A DNA stretch of 14,203 nucleotides from positions 121,884 to 136,086 of the forward strand of contig BEXV01000694.1 in assembly GCA_003118195.1 (NCBI GenBank), read 5' to 3'. Under the pieces are notes generated by a model. That model was not told the DNA's origin and ran no database searches. It worked only from the letters and a program-made list of their open reading frames with translations. Shown in pieces: positions 1-8,370 of this stretch. Position 1 is the stretch's first letter. Every line of letters starts with the position of its first letter. This DNA comes from Hemicentrotus pulcherrimus. Taxonomy: Eukaryota > Echinodermata > Echinoidea > Camarodonta > Strongylocentrotidae. The position numbers and the translations under genes were made by a program.

Positions 1-850
1 GAAACGAGAATATATTACATAATTATACAGAGGGAAAAAGAAGCATAAAAGTAATGACGAACATACCGGAATAAAAGTCAAACATTTTCAGGACTTCTTT
101 TATCAAATTAATTGTTTGCCTTTGCTACAATTTTTATTTATGGCACAGAGCCAATCATCTATATCTTTTATTTTTTAAATCTTTTTTTGTAACGAGAATA
201 CAGAAAACAAGGGAGATATTGTTCCAAAGATTTTTCTTGCATTTGCGGTGTCGTTGCAAAGAGTCTTGATAATAGTTCACGGGCTATTCGGGACGCCACA
301 GAATACAATTATATCTAGATATCGATACATTTAAAGCGTCGAATATCCCACTGTGATAATCAAGACACAATATGGCTTGTGCTTTAGCTTGTGGTTTAGC
401 AAAGTTCCATATGATTATCTTGTGGTAATTGCAAGTCTTTTTGTCCTATCATTATTTCCTTAGAACTTTTTTTCTTGCCCTTCTGTCATCCTACATTTTC
501 TCCTTTCTTCTTTTTCCAATTATCATTTTCTTTATTACAATTCTCTCAATTTTTGTTCTTTTCATTAGATTTTTTTAACAGCTTTTTGTAATCCTCTTCC
601 GCTACACATTCATTTTTTCCTCCCTAAGCTCCACCATGTGCTCACGACTTTCCATTCGCAAAAGGGTCCCCTTGCAAAGCAGACCCACGATGCTTTGAAA
701 ATAACCCGATTTAAATAGAAAATTAAAGAAAAAATAATAATCAAATAGATGAATGTGATATATAAAGATAGGTAAATGAATAAAATAGAGATAAATAAAA
801 TTATCAAGAAAGAAAAAAAGAATGAAGGAAAGAAAATAATAGGAAAAACT
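1..850. other. AT-rich non-coding stretch, nothing recognised
   Basis: I see no coding region, RNA gene or clear mobile-element terminus here. The sequence is AT-rich with many short T runs, and pyrimidine-rich patches appear around 430-600. Short open frames running from 600 into the CT tract owe their length partly to that simple repeat and have no domain-like composition. Confidence 0.6.
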
Positions 851-853
851 CCA

Positions 854-911
854 TTCCCTTTCTATCTCTTTCTTTCTCTCCATCTCTCTCTCTCTACATT
901 TATAAAAGAAC

Positions 912-954
<43 letters not shown>

Positions 955-992
955 CATTTTTTCTCTCCCTCTTTCTCTCTGTCCATCTCTCT
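854..992. repeat. CT-rich tract with a pure (TC)n core
   Basis: The stretch is almost purely C and T, with an uninterrupted TC dinucleotide run at about 915-949 and interrupted copies on both sides. Open frames on both strands across it encode only Ser/Leu or Arg/Glu repeats and are artefacts. Long polypurine-polypyrimidine tracts can form triplex (H-DNA) structures, but nothing here shows that this one does. Confidence 0.93.
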
Positions 993-1068
993 CTGCATGT
1001 CACCATTTACAATCTAGATGACATGCTGGTTTGCATACAGGCCATGCATGACAATGTCCGTATGCTAC

Positions 1069-1194
1069 CACTGACAAAATAATACCAAACCCCGGCCACA
1101 ATAGCTGGCATAAAATAATACGGCCAATAATAGGCCTATATACCACGCAGGAGTCACTGGCGTAAATAATACGGCCAATAATAGGCCTATACCA
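1069..1194. repeat. Short tandem repeat of a 51-bp unit (two good copies, one degenerate)
   Basis: A 25-bp block is identical at 1115-1139 and 1166-1190, giving a period of 51. The identity extends imperfectly upstream through a CTGGC(A/G)TAAA motif at 1105 and 1157. Each copy ends in the perfect palindrome ATAGGCCTAT (1130-1139 and 1181-1190) and can form a GGCC-loop-GGCC hairpin. A weaker, earlier copy begins near 1069, with CCACTG then AAAATAATACC. No coding role is visible, although the minus-strand translation shows the repeated peptide YRPIIGRII. Confidence 0.8.
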
Positions 1195-1199
1195 TGCCG

Positions 1200-2130
1200 G
1201 TTTTAATTTCATGGACCGATTGCTGTATACCTTTAAAGAGAAAATGATTGGAATAAGCACATGGTTGATGAACCTTACTGAAGAGTGAGTATGAGAGTAT
1301 GGGGTGCGGCGGTGGTGATACAGTTTGGAGCCCCTTGGTATATTCATGCTTGACCATAATGCGTTTATCATCAACAATATGTTTGGTACGTACACTCTAA
1401 TAAGGACGTCATTTTTTTTTAACCTTTCAAGTTTTTCTTGTTATTTTGTGATGATTCATTGCTGAATTTATGCCGACTACCGCAGAATACAAATCAGATC
1501 GATGCGTGCAGCCATTTACCAAACGTTAGAAGGAACTCGTAGTTTAGTAAACTTGAGTCATACAAAACATGACCGAATTTCATATACAATGTAATGAATA
1601 TGAATATGAATATTGTTTGCAAGTTTGCAACTTGAAAACAAAATGACTTTCATTTTATCAAATAAAAAAATAAAAACTCTATCAATCATCACTTGGCAGA
1701 GTATTTCTTCATATAGAGTCACGACGTATGTCTTCCTAACTATATTTTTAAAAAGCCCAAAACATGGATGCACCAGAATACCAAGGCTATGCAAGAAAAA
1801 TTGTCATCTGCACACATTGACATTATAGCAACCATAATTATTTCTTATCGACTTTTAATTTTCGTGCCTATTTTTCAGAGCAAAGCAATCAAAATATGCT
1901 GTCTACTATGTTTCAAAATCAATGTGTTTGCTTTAACTCCATTTTGGTTTTCCTCATTGCGTACTTGTCTCTCTCAACCACCCAATTCTCCCTCTGTCTT
2001 GTACAAACATTTGAGAAAGCACCATACAAACAGGGGTGATGACTATTTTTAATGCCCGCGGAAGTGGGGGGGGGGTGTACAGGAATCGTAGAGACAGGGT
2101 GGGAGAATGTGTCTGAGGGTATAGGCTCGA
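1200..2130. other. Non-coding stretch, no gene recognised
   Basis: Several 70-130 residue open frames cross this region on both strands, but they overlap one another and none shows a recognisable motif. A T run lies at about 1412-1420 and a G run at about 2067-2076. I see no transposon terminus or RNA gene. Confidence 0.5.
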
Positions 2131-2139
2131 ATAAGAACT

Positions 2140-2330
2140 GAGTTGAAACGAATTGAATTCATTTATTCATCTGTCGGTATAACAGAAATTCTTATTGGTT
2201 TAATATGACAATGTATATTTTACAACAGAAATATACGGTACAAAATTAAGATGAGGTGTACAAAATATCAGAAGGAGAAGCATACAAACTTTTATGATAT
2301 ACATAGGTTTTATTTCAAATTTTGTCGATG
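2140..2330 (-). mobile_element. Possible 3' end of a retroelement on the minus strand
   Basis: Read on the minus strand, the sequence ends with an AATAAA-type motif inside ATGAATAAATGAATTCAATT at about 2150-2170. The upstream minus-strand sequence is T-rich and resembles a retroelement 3' UTR. One 23-bp stretch (2268-2290) recurs with a single mismatch at 8296-8318, so it may belong to a dispersed family. No coding remnant or target-site duplication supports this, so it is a weak call. Confidence 0.25.
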
Positions 2331-2389
2331 TTCTAAGTTTTAGGGGTGGGGTCTGATCTCTCCTAACTATTTTCTAGTGAAGGGTGTTC

Positions 2390-2560
2390 TCCATCTCCCT
2401 TGGATGCCGATCCACCATACCAATCATCGACCATATGGTTATCATTCTTGACTTCGTCATCCATGCACCGTCCGTACCTCATTACCACGATTCTTAGCAT
2501 TGTTGTCATCACCATCCTCATTCCGACATCAACATCCATATCAATCGCTAACATCATGGG
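2390..2560. repeat. Degenerate CAT/ATC-rich trinucleotide region
   Basis: The stretch has many imperfect ATC, CAT and ACC triplets (for example CATCACCATCC and CATCAACATCCATATC). It looks like a decayed trinucleotide repeat. The overlapping frames on both strands show biased Ile/Ser/Thr or Met/Asp/Val composition caused by the triplets and are not credible proteins. Confidence 0.5.
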
Positions 2561-2574
2561 GATCATTGGTGAGA

Positions 2575-3027
2575 GGAAAGAAGAAGAAGAAGAAGAAGAA
2601 GAGAGGGAGAGAGAGAGAGAGAGAGAGCAAGAGAAAGAGAGAGAGAGAGATAGTGGGTATGTGCGTGCGTGTGCGTCATGTGTGCGTGTGTGCGTGTGTG
2701 TGTGTGTGTGTGTATGAGAGAGAGAGAGAGAAAGAGAGAGGGGAGGGAGGGAGAGAGAGAGGAGTGGAGGGGAGGATGAGGATGAAGAAGAAGAGTGAGA
2801 GCGAGAGATAGAGAGAGAGAGAAGAGAGAGTGGAGATCATTTTATGAGGAGTAGTTAGAGAAAGCAAAAAGATAGAGATAGAAAAAGATGGTAGAAGGAG
2901 GGTAAGGATGACGAAGAGTGGAGAGGAGTGAGGAAGAGAGAGGCAGAGATAGAGAGAAAGAGAGAGGGGTAGATTTGAGGAGAGACAGAAAAAAAGAAAA
3001 AGAGACGAAGAGAGAGAGAGAGAGAGA
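2575..3027. repeat. Compound purine-rich microsatellite (GAA, GA, GT, GA)
   Basis: The tract runs (GAA)n at about 2577-2600, (GA)n to about 2650, (GT)n with GC interruptions at about 2655-2712, then interrupted (GA)n and GGA-rich sequence to 3027. Outside the GT block the plus strand is nearly all purine for about 300 bases. Open frames on both strands here (Arg/Glu/Lys or Ser/Leu repeats) are products of the microsatellite and should not be annotated as genes. Confidence 0.95.
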
Positions 3028-3029
3028 CC

Positions 3030-3620
3030 AACAAAATAATATGCAGAGTCCCCACGAGCCTTCTCTGTCTATCTCTTGCGCTTCTAAATATGTCTGTCCA
3101 CCTCGAGTAAAATATTTAAGTTTGGTTGATCAGTAATCACATTTTATAAAGCAAGATTCATTTTGTATTTTTGGCTGTCTGAACTTGACAGTGTGATGAG
3201 TAATTATCTGATGTACGGGGATAATTATATCAAGCACCATACCGGCATAATGCAGACTACCAACAACATTTCCATTCAGTTGTTGACAGTTTCGCGTTAA
3301 CTCGACACTCAATGATTCCCCCGACACCGAATTCACATGGTCGACGATGACGAGGATGACGTTGCCGGTGACAACTTCTCACTGTGCTCTTCGACTGTGC
3401 ATATTTTTGCTCAGTTTTTCTCCTGGGAAATTGTCGAAACGTTATGGATATGGAACAGATTATCCCAAGAGAAAGTGGACGTCAACTCTTGTCAAGAGTT
3501 CTTTTGTATTCATGTTTAAAAGAGAGATTTCTAATACTGAGAGACAAGTCAAGCTAACAATCAAACTATTACACGATGATCACACACTTTAGCTACGAAA
3601 TTCAAGGAAATGTGTTCTCA
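3030..3620. other. Non-coding stretch, no gene recognised
   Basis: This is roughly 600 bases of more balanced composition between two microsatellites. Short open frames exist on both strands (for example 3337-3519 plus and 3130-3336 minus). They overlap, are at most 81 residues long and lack recognisable motifs. A short single-copy exon cannot be excluded from sequence alone. Confidence 0.45.
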
Positions 3621-3657
3621 TTCTTTTTCTCCTTCTTCTCCTCCTCCTCCTCCTTCT

Positions 3658-3689
<32 letters not shown>

Positions 3690-3757
3690 TTCTTCTTCTT
3701 CTTCTTCTTCTTCTTCTTCTTCTTCTTCTTCTTCTTCTTTTTCTTCTTCTTCTTCTC
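3621..3757. repeat. (TTC)n/(TCC)n microsatellite
   Basis: About 137 bases consist of TTC and TCC triplets, with a long pure TTC run at about 3667-3739. The reading frames give poly-Ser, poly-Phe or poly-Leu according to phase, so the two open frames that span it are artefacts. On the complementary strand this is a GAA repeat, a class known for triplex formation and length instability. Confidence 0.96.
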
Positions 3758-3942
3758 GAGGCAGAAGAATTTTAAGATTGAAAGATAATGTACATAAAAT
3801 AAAACAATTTTTAGTTACAAACTATCGTCCTCTATGCGATGACCCCTTATCGACCAATTTCTCTCAAACAAAATACAGTAAGATACGCGGAATCACGGAC
3901 TTCCTGGAAAAAACGCCACCGGGCTCAAGTTAATTTTGTCGT

Positions 3943-3971
3943 AATAAATAATAATAATAAAAAAAAAAAAA
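3943..3971 (+). repeat. (AAT)n plus poly-A tract, possible retroposon tail
   Basis: An AATAAA at about 3943-3948 leads into ATA triplets and then an A run of about 12. This arrangement resembles the 3' tail of a retroposed transcript on the plus strand. No upstream body could be recognised, so it may equally be a plain microsatellite. Confidence 0.5.
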
Positions 3972-4920
3972 CAGCTTAACAATACAACTGCCAGCAGCCT
4001 GTATTGCAACTGAAGAATAAAAAGATAGGATTTAAGAAAGAAAGAAAGCAAAACCACGTTCAATTAATGATTCTAACAGAGGATCCTTTAGAAATAACCA
4101 GCGCAATTAAAGGCCACGAAAGCAACAAATCTTAAAACTTGATGACCATATTAATGGCGGATGAAGTATATAATTACGATAATGTGTAGTATAACTAACT
4201 GTATGCAATAAGAATTTGCATTATTTCACCGATCGGAAATGACCCTTTTCAGCTGAACTACTATCTCACGGTTGAGCAGTCACGTGGGACTATACAGTTT
4301 GCTATTATTCATTCATTTTATTCCTATCCCTAGGTAGAAAGCCAAGGTCATGCCAGTGAATGAATCATTATGAGCAACCATGGGCAGGTTTTATCGACTA
4401 GAAATCATTGGAGATGACACCGGAGCACCGTCGACATACTTTCATCTGATAGCCAGACAGATGATGTGTTTACAGGGCTTATTATGTATTTTGGCGGATT
4501 ATTAGGGGTGAGGGGGGAGGGGACAGTGAGTGCAACACTCTTTTGTAACCCAAGCGACATGGCTATGGTACAGAATTCTACGAATGTGCCCCTTTTGAGT
4601 TGTTGACCCTACCCCCTTCATTTTACTAATTGATTTATCCTTTTGCTTGTCAGAAAGTTTAGGAATAGTATGTCCCCTTTTAAAAACAAAATACTGGAGC
4701 CACCCATAATTACTTAAAAGCTTTCCCTCCGGTATTCACTGGCGTAATACCAGTCAGATTAACCATGCTTGTTCTTGACAAGGTTTCTCGACGTTTGCTC
4801 TGATGACGTTTTGTTATGAACTTTATTTTTCTCGAAAATAGACGAGGGTTACGGTTGCAGTTCGTTTCTCGGTTTATGTTATGGGTATTTGATTAAGGTT
4901 AAGGTTGTGTTGTTGGACCG
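3972..4920. other. Non-coding stretch with short decayed-repeat hints
   Basis: No open frame of useful length occurs here. At 4305-4330 the minus strand reads GGAATAAAATGAATGAAT, which resembles a retroelement tail. A small hairpin GGTATT-loop-AATACC lies at 4731-4751, and its loop CACTGGCGT echoes the unit at 1154-1162. A G-rich patch occurs at about 4505-4525. None of these is strong enough to name an element. Confidence 0.4.
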
Positions 4921-4929
4921 GGGTTGAAC

Positions 4930-5060
4930 TTCAATTCAATTCAATTTAATCAATTCACATTTATTTAGCAAAGAATAAAAATAAAAATGAAATCATTACA
5001 AATACCGGGATCACTAAAATAAGTTAGAAACTTGTAAACAAGCTACCCCAAACTCAAAAA
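4930..5060 (-). mobile_element. Possible 3' tail of a minus-strand non-LTR retroelement
   Basis: Read on the minus strand, the sequence is T-rich, then reaches GCTAAATAAATGTGAATTG, and ends in an imperfect (AATTG)n pentanucleotide tail at about 4955-4930. A short tandem-repeat tail right after an AATAAA-like signal is typical of non-LTR retrotransposon 3' ends. No coding sequence or target-site duplication is visible, so the family is unknown. Confidence 0.35.
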
Positions 5061-5062
5061 GA

Positions 5063-5110
5063 TACAAATACAATACAATACAATACGATGGAATACGATA
5101 CAATACAATA
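5063..5110. repeat. (AATAC)n pentanucleotide microsatellite
   Basis: About nine AATAC-type units appear, with a few GATAC and GGAATAC variants. It is a simple repeat beginning just beyond the candidate minus-strand retroelement tail. Confidence 0.85.
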
Positions 5111-5147
5111 GGAATTAGCTATGTATAGATAGAGCATGTATCGTAGT

Positions 5148-5215
5148 GTAGTGACGACATTGAGACGATGATAATGACGATGTTGAAGATAACGACGACA
5201 ATGATCATTATGGGT
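5148..5215. repeat. Degenerate GAT/GAC trinucleotide repeat
   Basis: The stretch is made of GACGAT, GATGAT, GACGAC and similar triplets with interruptions. It reads as a decayed trinucleotide microsatellite. No continuous frame of useful length supports coding. Confidence 0.6.
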
Positions 5216-5409
5216 TATCTTCCTTAGATGTGTACTTGTTCATATCACGACCGACTATCCATCGTGGACGTGAAATCCGCAGATAATCACTTCCAAGATG
5301 AATGAAATATATTCTTACATTTTTGGGTGGTGAATTTTATTTATTTTTAAAACTTTCTTCGAGAATGTGAACAATTCAGCCATTAGCTGCTAATCATATT
5401 TGTGTATAA

Positions 5410-5520
5410 TACAGTCAAACCTGCTTTAGTAACGACCTGTCTACAAAGACCGCATGTCTACAAAGACCACTTTTTGTGTTTCCCTTGCATGGATGGTCAC
5501 TTTAGACAGGTTTGATTGTA
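5410..5520. mobile_element. 111-bp palindromic miniature transposon-like element, TA-flanked
   Basis: The left end TACAGTCAAACCTG (5410-5423) is the reverse complement of the right end CAGGTTTGATTGTA (5507-5520), with one mismatch. If the outer TA on each side is counted as the target duplication, the inverted repeat is CAGTCAAACCTG. A CAGT start with TA duplication is a known signature of Tc1/mariner-type elements. Inside, TGTCTACAAAGACC is repeated perfectly at 5438-5451 and 5455-5468. No transposase is encoded, so the copy would be non-autonomous. The superfamily assignment is inferred from the ends only. Confidence 0.65.
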
Positions 5521-5534
5521 CCATGAATAAATAG

Positions 5535-5581
5535 GAAAATAAATAAATAAATTAATTAATAAATTAATCAATCAATCAATC
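5535..5581. repeat. (AAAT)n/(AATC)n tetranucleotide tract
   Basis: AAAT units grade through AATT into four AATC units. This separates the palindromic element from the minisatellite. An AATC tail is also seen at the retrotransposon end at 12866-12884, so an unrecognised retroelement tail on the plus strand is possible. Confidence 0.8.
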
Positions 5582-5589
5582 TATCCCTA

Positions 5590-5849
5590 GGACAATAAAC
5601 GTCAGACAGTTACCTCTGACAAATACCTTTGGACAGGTATTTCCGAACAGATACCTCCAGACAACTACAGTAGGACAATAGCCACATCACCCCGGACAGC
5701 TACTTTCAATCAAGATTACACGCGGACTACTACCTCCAGATCAATAGCCAATGGACAGATATACCCGGACAATTACCTCCGGACAACTACCTCTGGACAT
5801 CTACTCCTAGGACAATAATCCCCAACTACCCCAGACAAGACTGATCCCC
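5590..5849. repeat. Degenerate minisatellite, 14-bp period
   Basis: The stretch resolves into about 18 imperfect units with the approximate consensus GGACAACTACCTCC. Good 14-bp units include GGACAATTACCTCC and GGACAACTACCTCT around 5769-5796, and GAACAGATACCTCC around 5645. Several units are 13 or 15 bases, and a few are longer (for example near 5672). Spacing is not a multiple of three and stops interrupt every frame, so it is not a repeat-protein gene. The divergence suggests an old array. Confidence 0.85.
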
Positions 5850-6850
5850 GTAAACTATCACACCAATTACTCTTCGAAAAGATACATCAACTTGATCAGG
5901 GTTAACTAACTTAGGGGTAGGTCTGTTTGTTATAGGCGTAAGTTGTTTCAGGGTATACATCATTTTGTAGGAGTAATGGTCCATGTGTGATTGACAATTT
6001 TATTGTATACACTGGGACAAAGTCAATCTAATGCAGGATGTAAATTGTCTTCACGATAACTGATTTTACTTGGAATATTTGTCAATGATTTATTCATGAT
6101 TATTTTTGAGGATATTGGTAGAATGTCGTTTTTGAATAATCCCCAAAGAGTTTAATAATTTCTATAATCAGAACGTCTGCCAGCAGGTCTCGTTGTTTTC
6201 CACCGAAAATTTTACTCACGAAAATGTTAATAGTGGATTCCATCTTTTCATATTTTTAAAACATTAAGAAAAGCAAAATCTTTTCAAACATCCTGCTTGT
6301 GCGTCTAGGAACAAACAAGATATAGAGACTTCTTACTTTTGTGATTGTTATAGGCTTGTTTGTGATAAGTATTCATCTTCTTTAATGGCATCACCGTCAC
6401 CAACATCACCATCATAGTATTCATCACTTTATAATCTAGTCTCAACGTCTTTTTTGGTTATAAATTTTAAATCTTCCTCTTCCCTATATTAGCGACTTAA
6501 GCCATCTATCCTCAAACGAATATAAAATGAATGTAGAATTATACCTATTTCGTAAACAGCGCCTTGTATCCTCAGGAAATGGAGCTTTTAAAAAAACCTT
6601 TTGTTGCTCTTCTTCTTCAAAGTTGATTAAATAAGACTGACTTTGCACTGATTTGTCGCGAAGGAGGTATTGAAAACCTTGTTTTGATCAGCTTTATTTC
6701 TACCTGTTTTTCTAATTGGAGCTTGACCCGTTCCATACACGTCAAGAATACTTCATTTCTACGTCATCTTTACGCACGAAGAACTAATTAAGATATACAC
6801 GTGGGTATTAATGGCACGGGGGTTATTTAGCGACTGGAGGTCAGCCTACG
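5850..6850. other. Non-coding stretch, no gene recognised
   Basis: About 1 kb of AT-rich sequence has no open frame of note on either strand. The only repeat is a short degenerate CAT/CAC triplet patch at about 6387-6427. No transposon end or RNA gene was recognised. Confidence 0.55.
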
Positions 6851-6858
6851 CGTAAAGA

Positions 6859-7126
6859 CAGTGGCGTAGTGGGGGTCTAGTCACTGAGGGGAGGAAGGGG
6901 GAGGGGCACTGTAATATGGAGGGGGCATATTCCCGAATTCATGTTCGGATTATGCCCTACGTTATTTTTTCTTCTTCTTTTTATTAGTGGGGTGAGATTT
7001 AGGCTGCAATCATTTTCTCTGTACGTGATCTTCTTCTCTCCCTTTCTTTCTGTCTCGCTCATTCTTTTTTATTCGATCGAGAAGGGATGGGCACGCGCCC
7101 CTACGCCCCTGGTATCTACGCCACTG
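6859..7126. mobile_element. Candidate 268-bp miniature DNA transposon with CAGTGGCGTAG ends
   Basis: CAGTGGCGTAG at 6859-6869 is matched exactly by its reverse complement CTACGCCACTG at 7116-7126. Similarity may extend outward as TAAAGA against TAAAAAG. The left arm is G-rich on the plus strand and the right arm is C-rich, as expected for related inverted ends, and CTACGCC is repeated at 7101-7107. Short ends beginning CAGTGG are compatible with hAT-type non-autonomous elements, but no 8-bp target duplication is visible. Open frames of up to 68 residues overlap it and look accidental. Confidence 0.5.
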
Positions 7127-7139
7127 CTTTTTAGAGAAG

Positions 7140-7960
7140 ATTGTTAGCAGCGAGGAGAAAGCAACGAGATCCGATGAGCGGTATTGACGTCTGGTTTGTT
7201 GATCGCTCATTTCGCACTCAATCAGAAAACTGATCAGATTGTTGTTAAAGGGGGAAGTATAGCGCTCAGTGTCACCTTCATAAAAGGATCCTGATTATGG
7301 AGTTTTCGATCAATGCGTGTTTATCATCACTGTTTACAGATATAAATGCAATATATTTAGGACTGGCAAACAAAAATTAGAAAGTATTTAATTTGCTTAT
7401 AATTCTTATCCAGTCCGTTGTTGTCTTTTCTCTATTATTTTGTATGCAAAATCGTGGTAATATATGTAATCTAAAGCGCATGAGAATATCTTTTTAAATG
7501 TAAAACGGAAACCTTTATAGAAGTAACGGTAGGGATATTTTGCTTTAATTATAGGTGGATAAATAGAGAGGGGGGAGGGGGGTGTGAAAGATTTAAAGAA
7601 AAATGCACTTGAGTTTGAAACTGCTGATAGCAGCAAGACGGATGCCTTAAAAAAAAAAAAAAAAAACCGAATGATTTTCTCGCGTATTGAATGACATTCT
7701 TTACCGGTACAATTGGAAATTGAGCACTTATTTTTCGTGGTAGTGTAGGCCCACAAATGTAATGCCATCTATATCGTGACATTGTTCGATTTCGATTTCT
7801 TTTTACAACTAAAATGTCGTCCACCCTTTAGATCTAGAGTCAAAATCAGTACACGTCACAAGCTGAAGGACGTCTAGCACATTTCGGGATACTGTTTGTA
7901 CATTGGCGATTATGCTGATAGTCACGTCTGTATGGAACAGAGTTAAGGCGGGGAGCGGGA
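7140..7960. other. Non-coding stretch with G and A homopolymers
   Basis: A G-rich patch lies at about 7568-7583 and an 18-base A run at 7649-7666. The minus-strand open frames across the A run contain poly-Phe from the homopolymer and have no recognisable domain. Nothing else could be identified. Confidence 0.5.
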
Positions 7961-7981
7961 TTGGGGGTGGGGGNGGGGGGA
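7961..7981. repeat. Poly-G tract containing one N
   Basis: A run of G broken by a T and by an ambiguous base at 7974. The N shows that the length of this homopolymer was not resolved in the assembly. Confidence 0.9.
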
Positions 7982-7995
7982 GGTAATGTTTGATC

Positions 7996-8070
7996 TTCTT
8001 GGTAATTTAAGTAATATTAATTTGTTAAGCTATGTTAGTAATATTTTATTTTCTTGGTAATTTAAGTAAT
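7996..8070. repeat. Perfect 20-bp direct repeat, 55 bp apart
   Basis: TTCTTGGTAATTTAAGTAAT occurs at 7996-8015 and again, without mismatch, at 8051-8070. The 35 bases between are AT-rich and contain TTAGTAATATT, a related motif. The pair lies just upstream of the stem-loop tail at 8121-8170 and may belong to the same element. Confidence 0.85.
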
Positions 8071-8172
8071 GATAATTCCATTAGTGATATTGATTTTTCT
8101 TGAAATAATCTTGATTTGTGTACAACGCTTTGAAACATATATGTCACAAGCGCTATATAAATTGTTCGTAAT
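8071..8172 (+). mobile_element. Probable non-LTR retroelement or SINE 3' tail with stem-loop
   Basis: The segment contains CGCTT (8126-8130) paired with AAGCG (8148-8152) around the perfect palindrome ACATATATGT (8135-8144), giving one extended stem-loop. It is followed by CGCTATATAAATTG and an AT/T-rich end. From memory, a GCGCTT...AAGCGCTATATAAAT arrangement is common at the 3' ends of retroelements in animal genomes. No coding part is present and the family is not identified. Confidence 0.5.
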
Positions 8173-8250
8173 ATTTTTTTTGCATTATTAAAGCATCATT
8201 TAGATGTGTGTAGGGACTGATAGGTAGAAGTAAATATGAAAGTAGATGAT

Positions 8251-8370
8251 GGGGGGGGGGCGATGAAGACGATAAAGAACTGGAAATCGACAGAGTCAGA
8301 AGGAGATGCATACAAACTCAATGAAAAGAAGAGAGAATGAGAGAGAGAAAGAGAGAGAGAGAGAGAGGGA
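8251..8370. repeat. Poly-G run and (GA)n microsatellite
   Basis: A ten-base G run lies at 8251-8260 and a GA-rich microsatellite at about 8331-8370. Between them, at 8296-8318, is a 23-bp sequence shared with 2268-2290 at one mismatch. Confidence 0.9.

Noticed and set aside
602..1021. Open frames of 134 residues (minus) and 81 residues (plus)
   Set aside because: A large part of each is the translation of a CT microsatellite (Arg/Glu or Ser/Leu repeats). The remainder has no recognisable motif.
1000..1395. 131-residue minus-strand open frame with a repeated YRPIIGRII peptide
   Set aside because: The peptide repetition follows from the 51-bp DNA repeat. The rest has no domain character, and AT-rich codon use gives no support for coding.
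2400..2867. Three overlapping frames rich in Glu/Arg/Val or Ser/Leu/Thr-His
   Set aside because: They are products of the GAA, GA and GT microsatellites and do not extend convincingly into unique sequence.
3576..3933. Two plus-strand frames with poly-Phe and poly-Ser
   Set aside because: They are phase translations of the TTC microsatellite.
4305..4370. Inverted ATTCATTCA-type words as transposon ends
   Set aside because: The matching words are short, simple in composition and lack a target duplication. They could be two unrelated low-complexity patches.
4731..4751. Hairpin GGTATT-CACTGGCGT-AATACC as a regulatory site
   Set aside because: A six-base stem is common by chance in 14 kb, and no gene is nearby.
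5590..5849. Possible CRISPR-like array
   Set aside because: Units are 14 bases, degenerate and directly adjacent, with no constant repeat and unique spacers, and the context is eukaryotic.
7406..7824. Minus-strand frames of 120 and 91 residues
   Set aside because: Both cross an A18 run that gives poly-Phe, they overlap in different phases, and neither has a recognisable motif.
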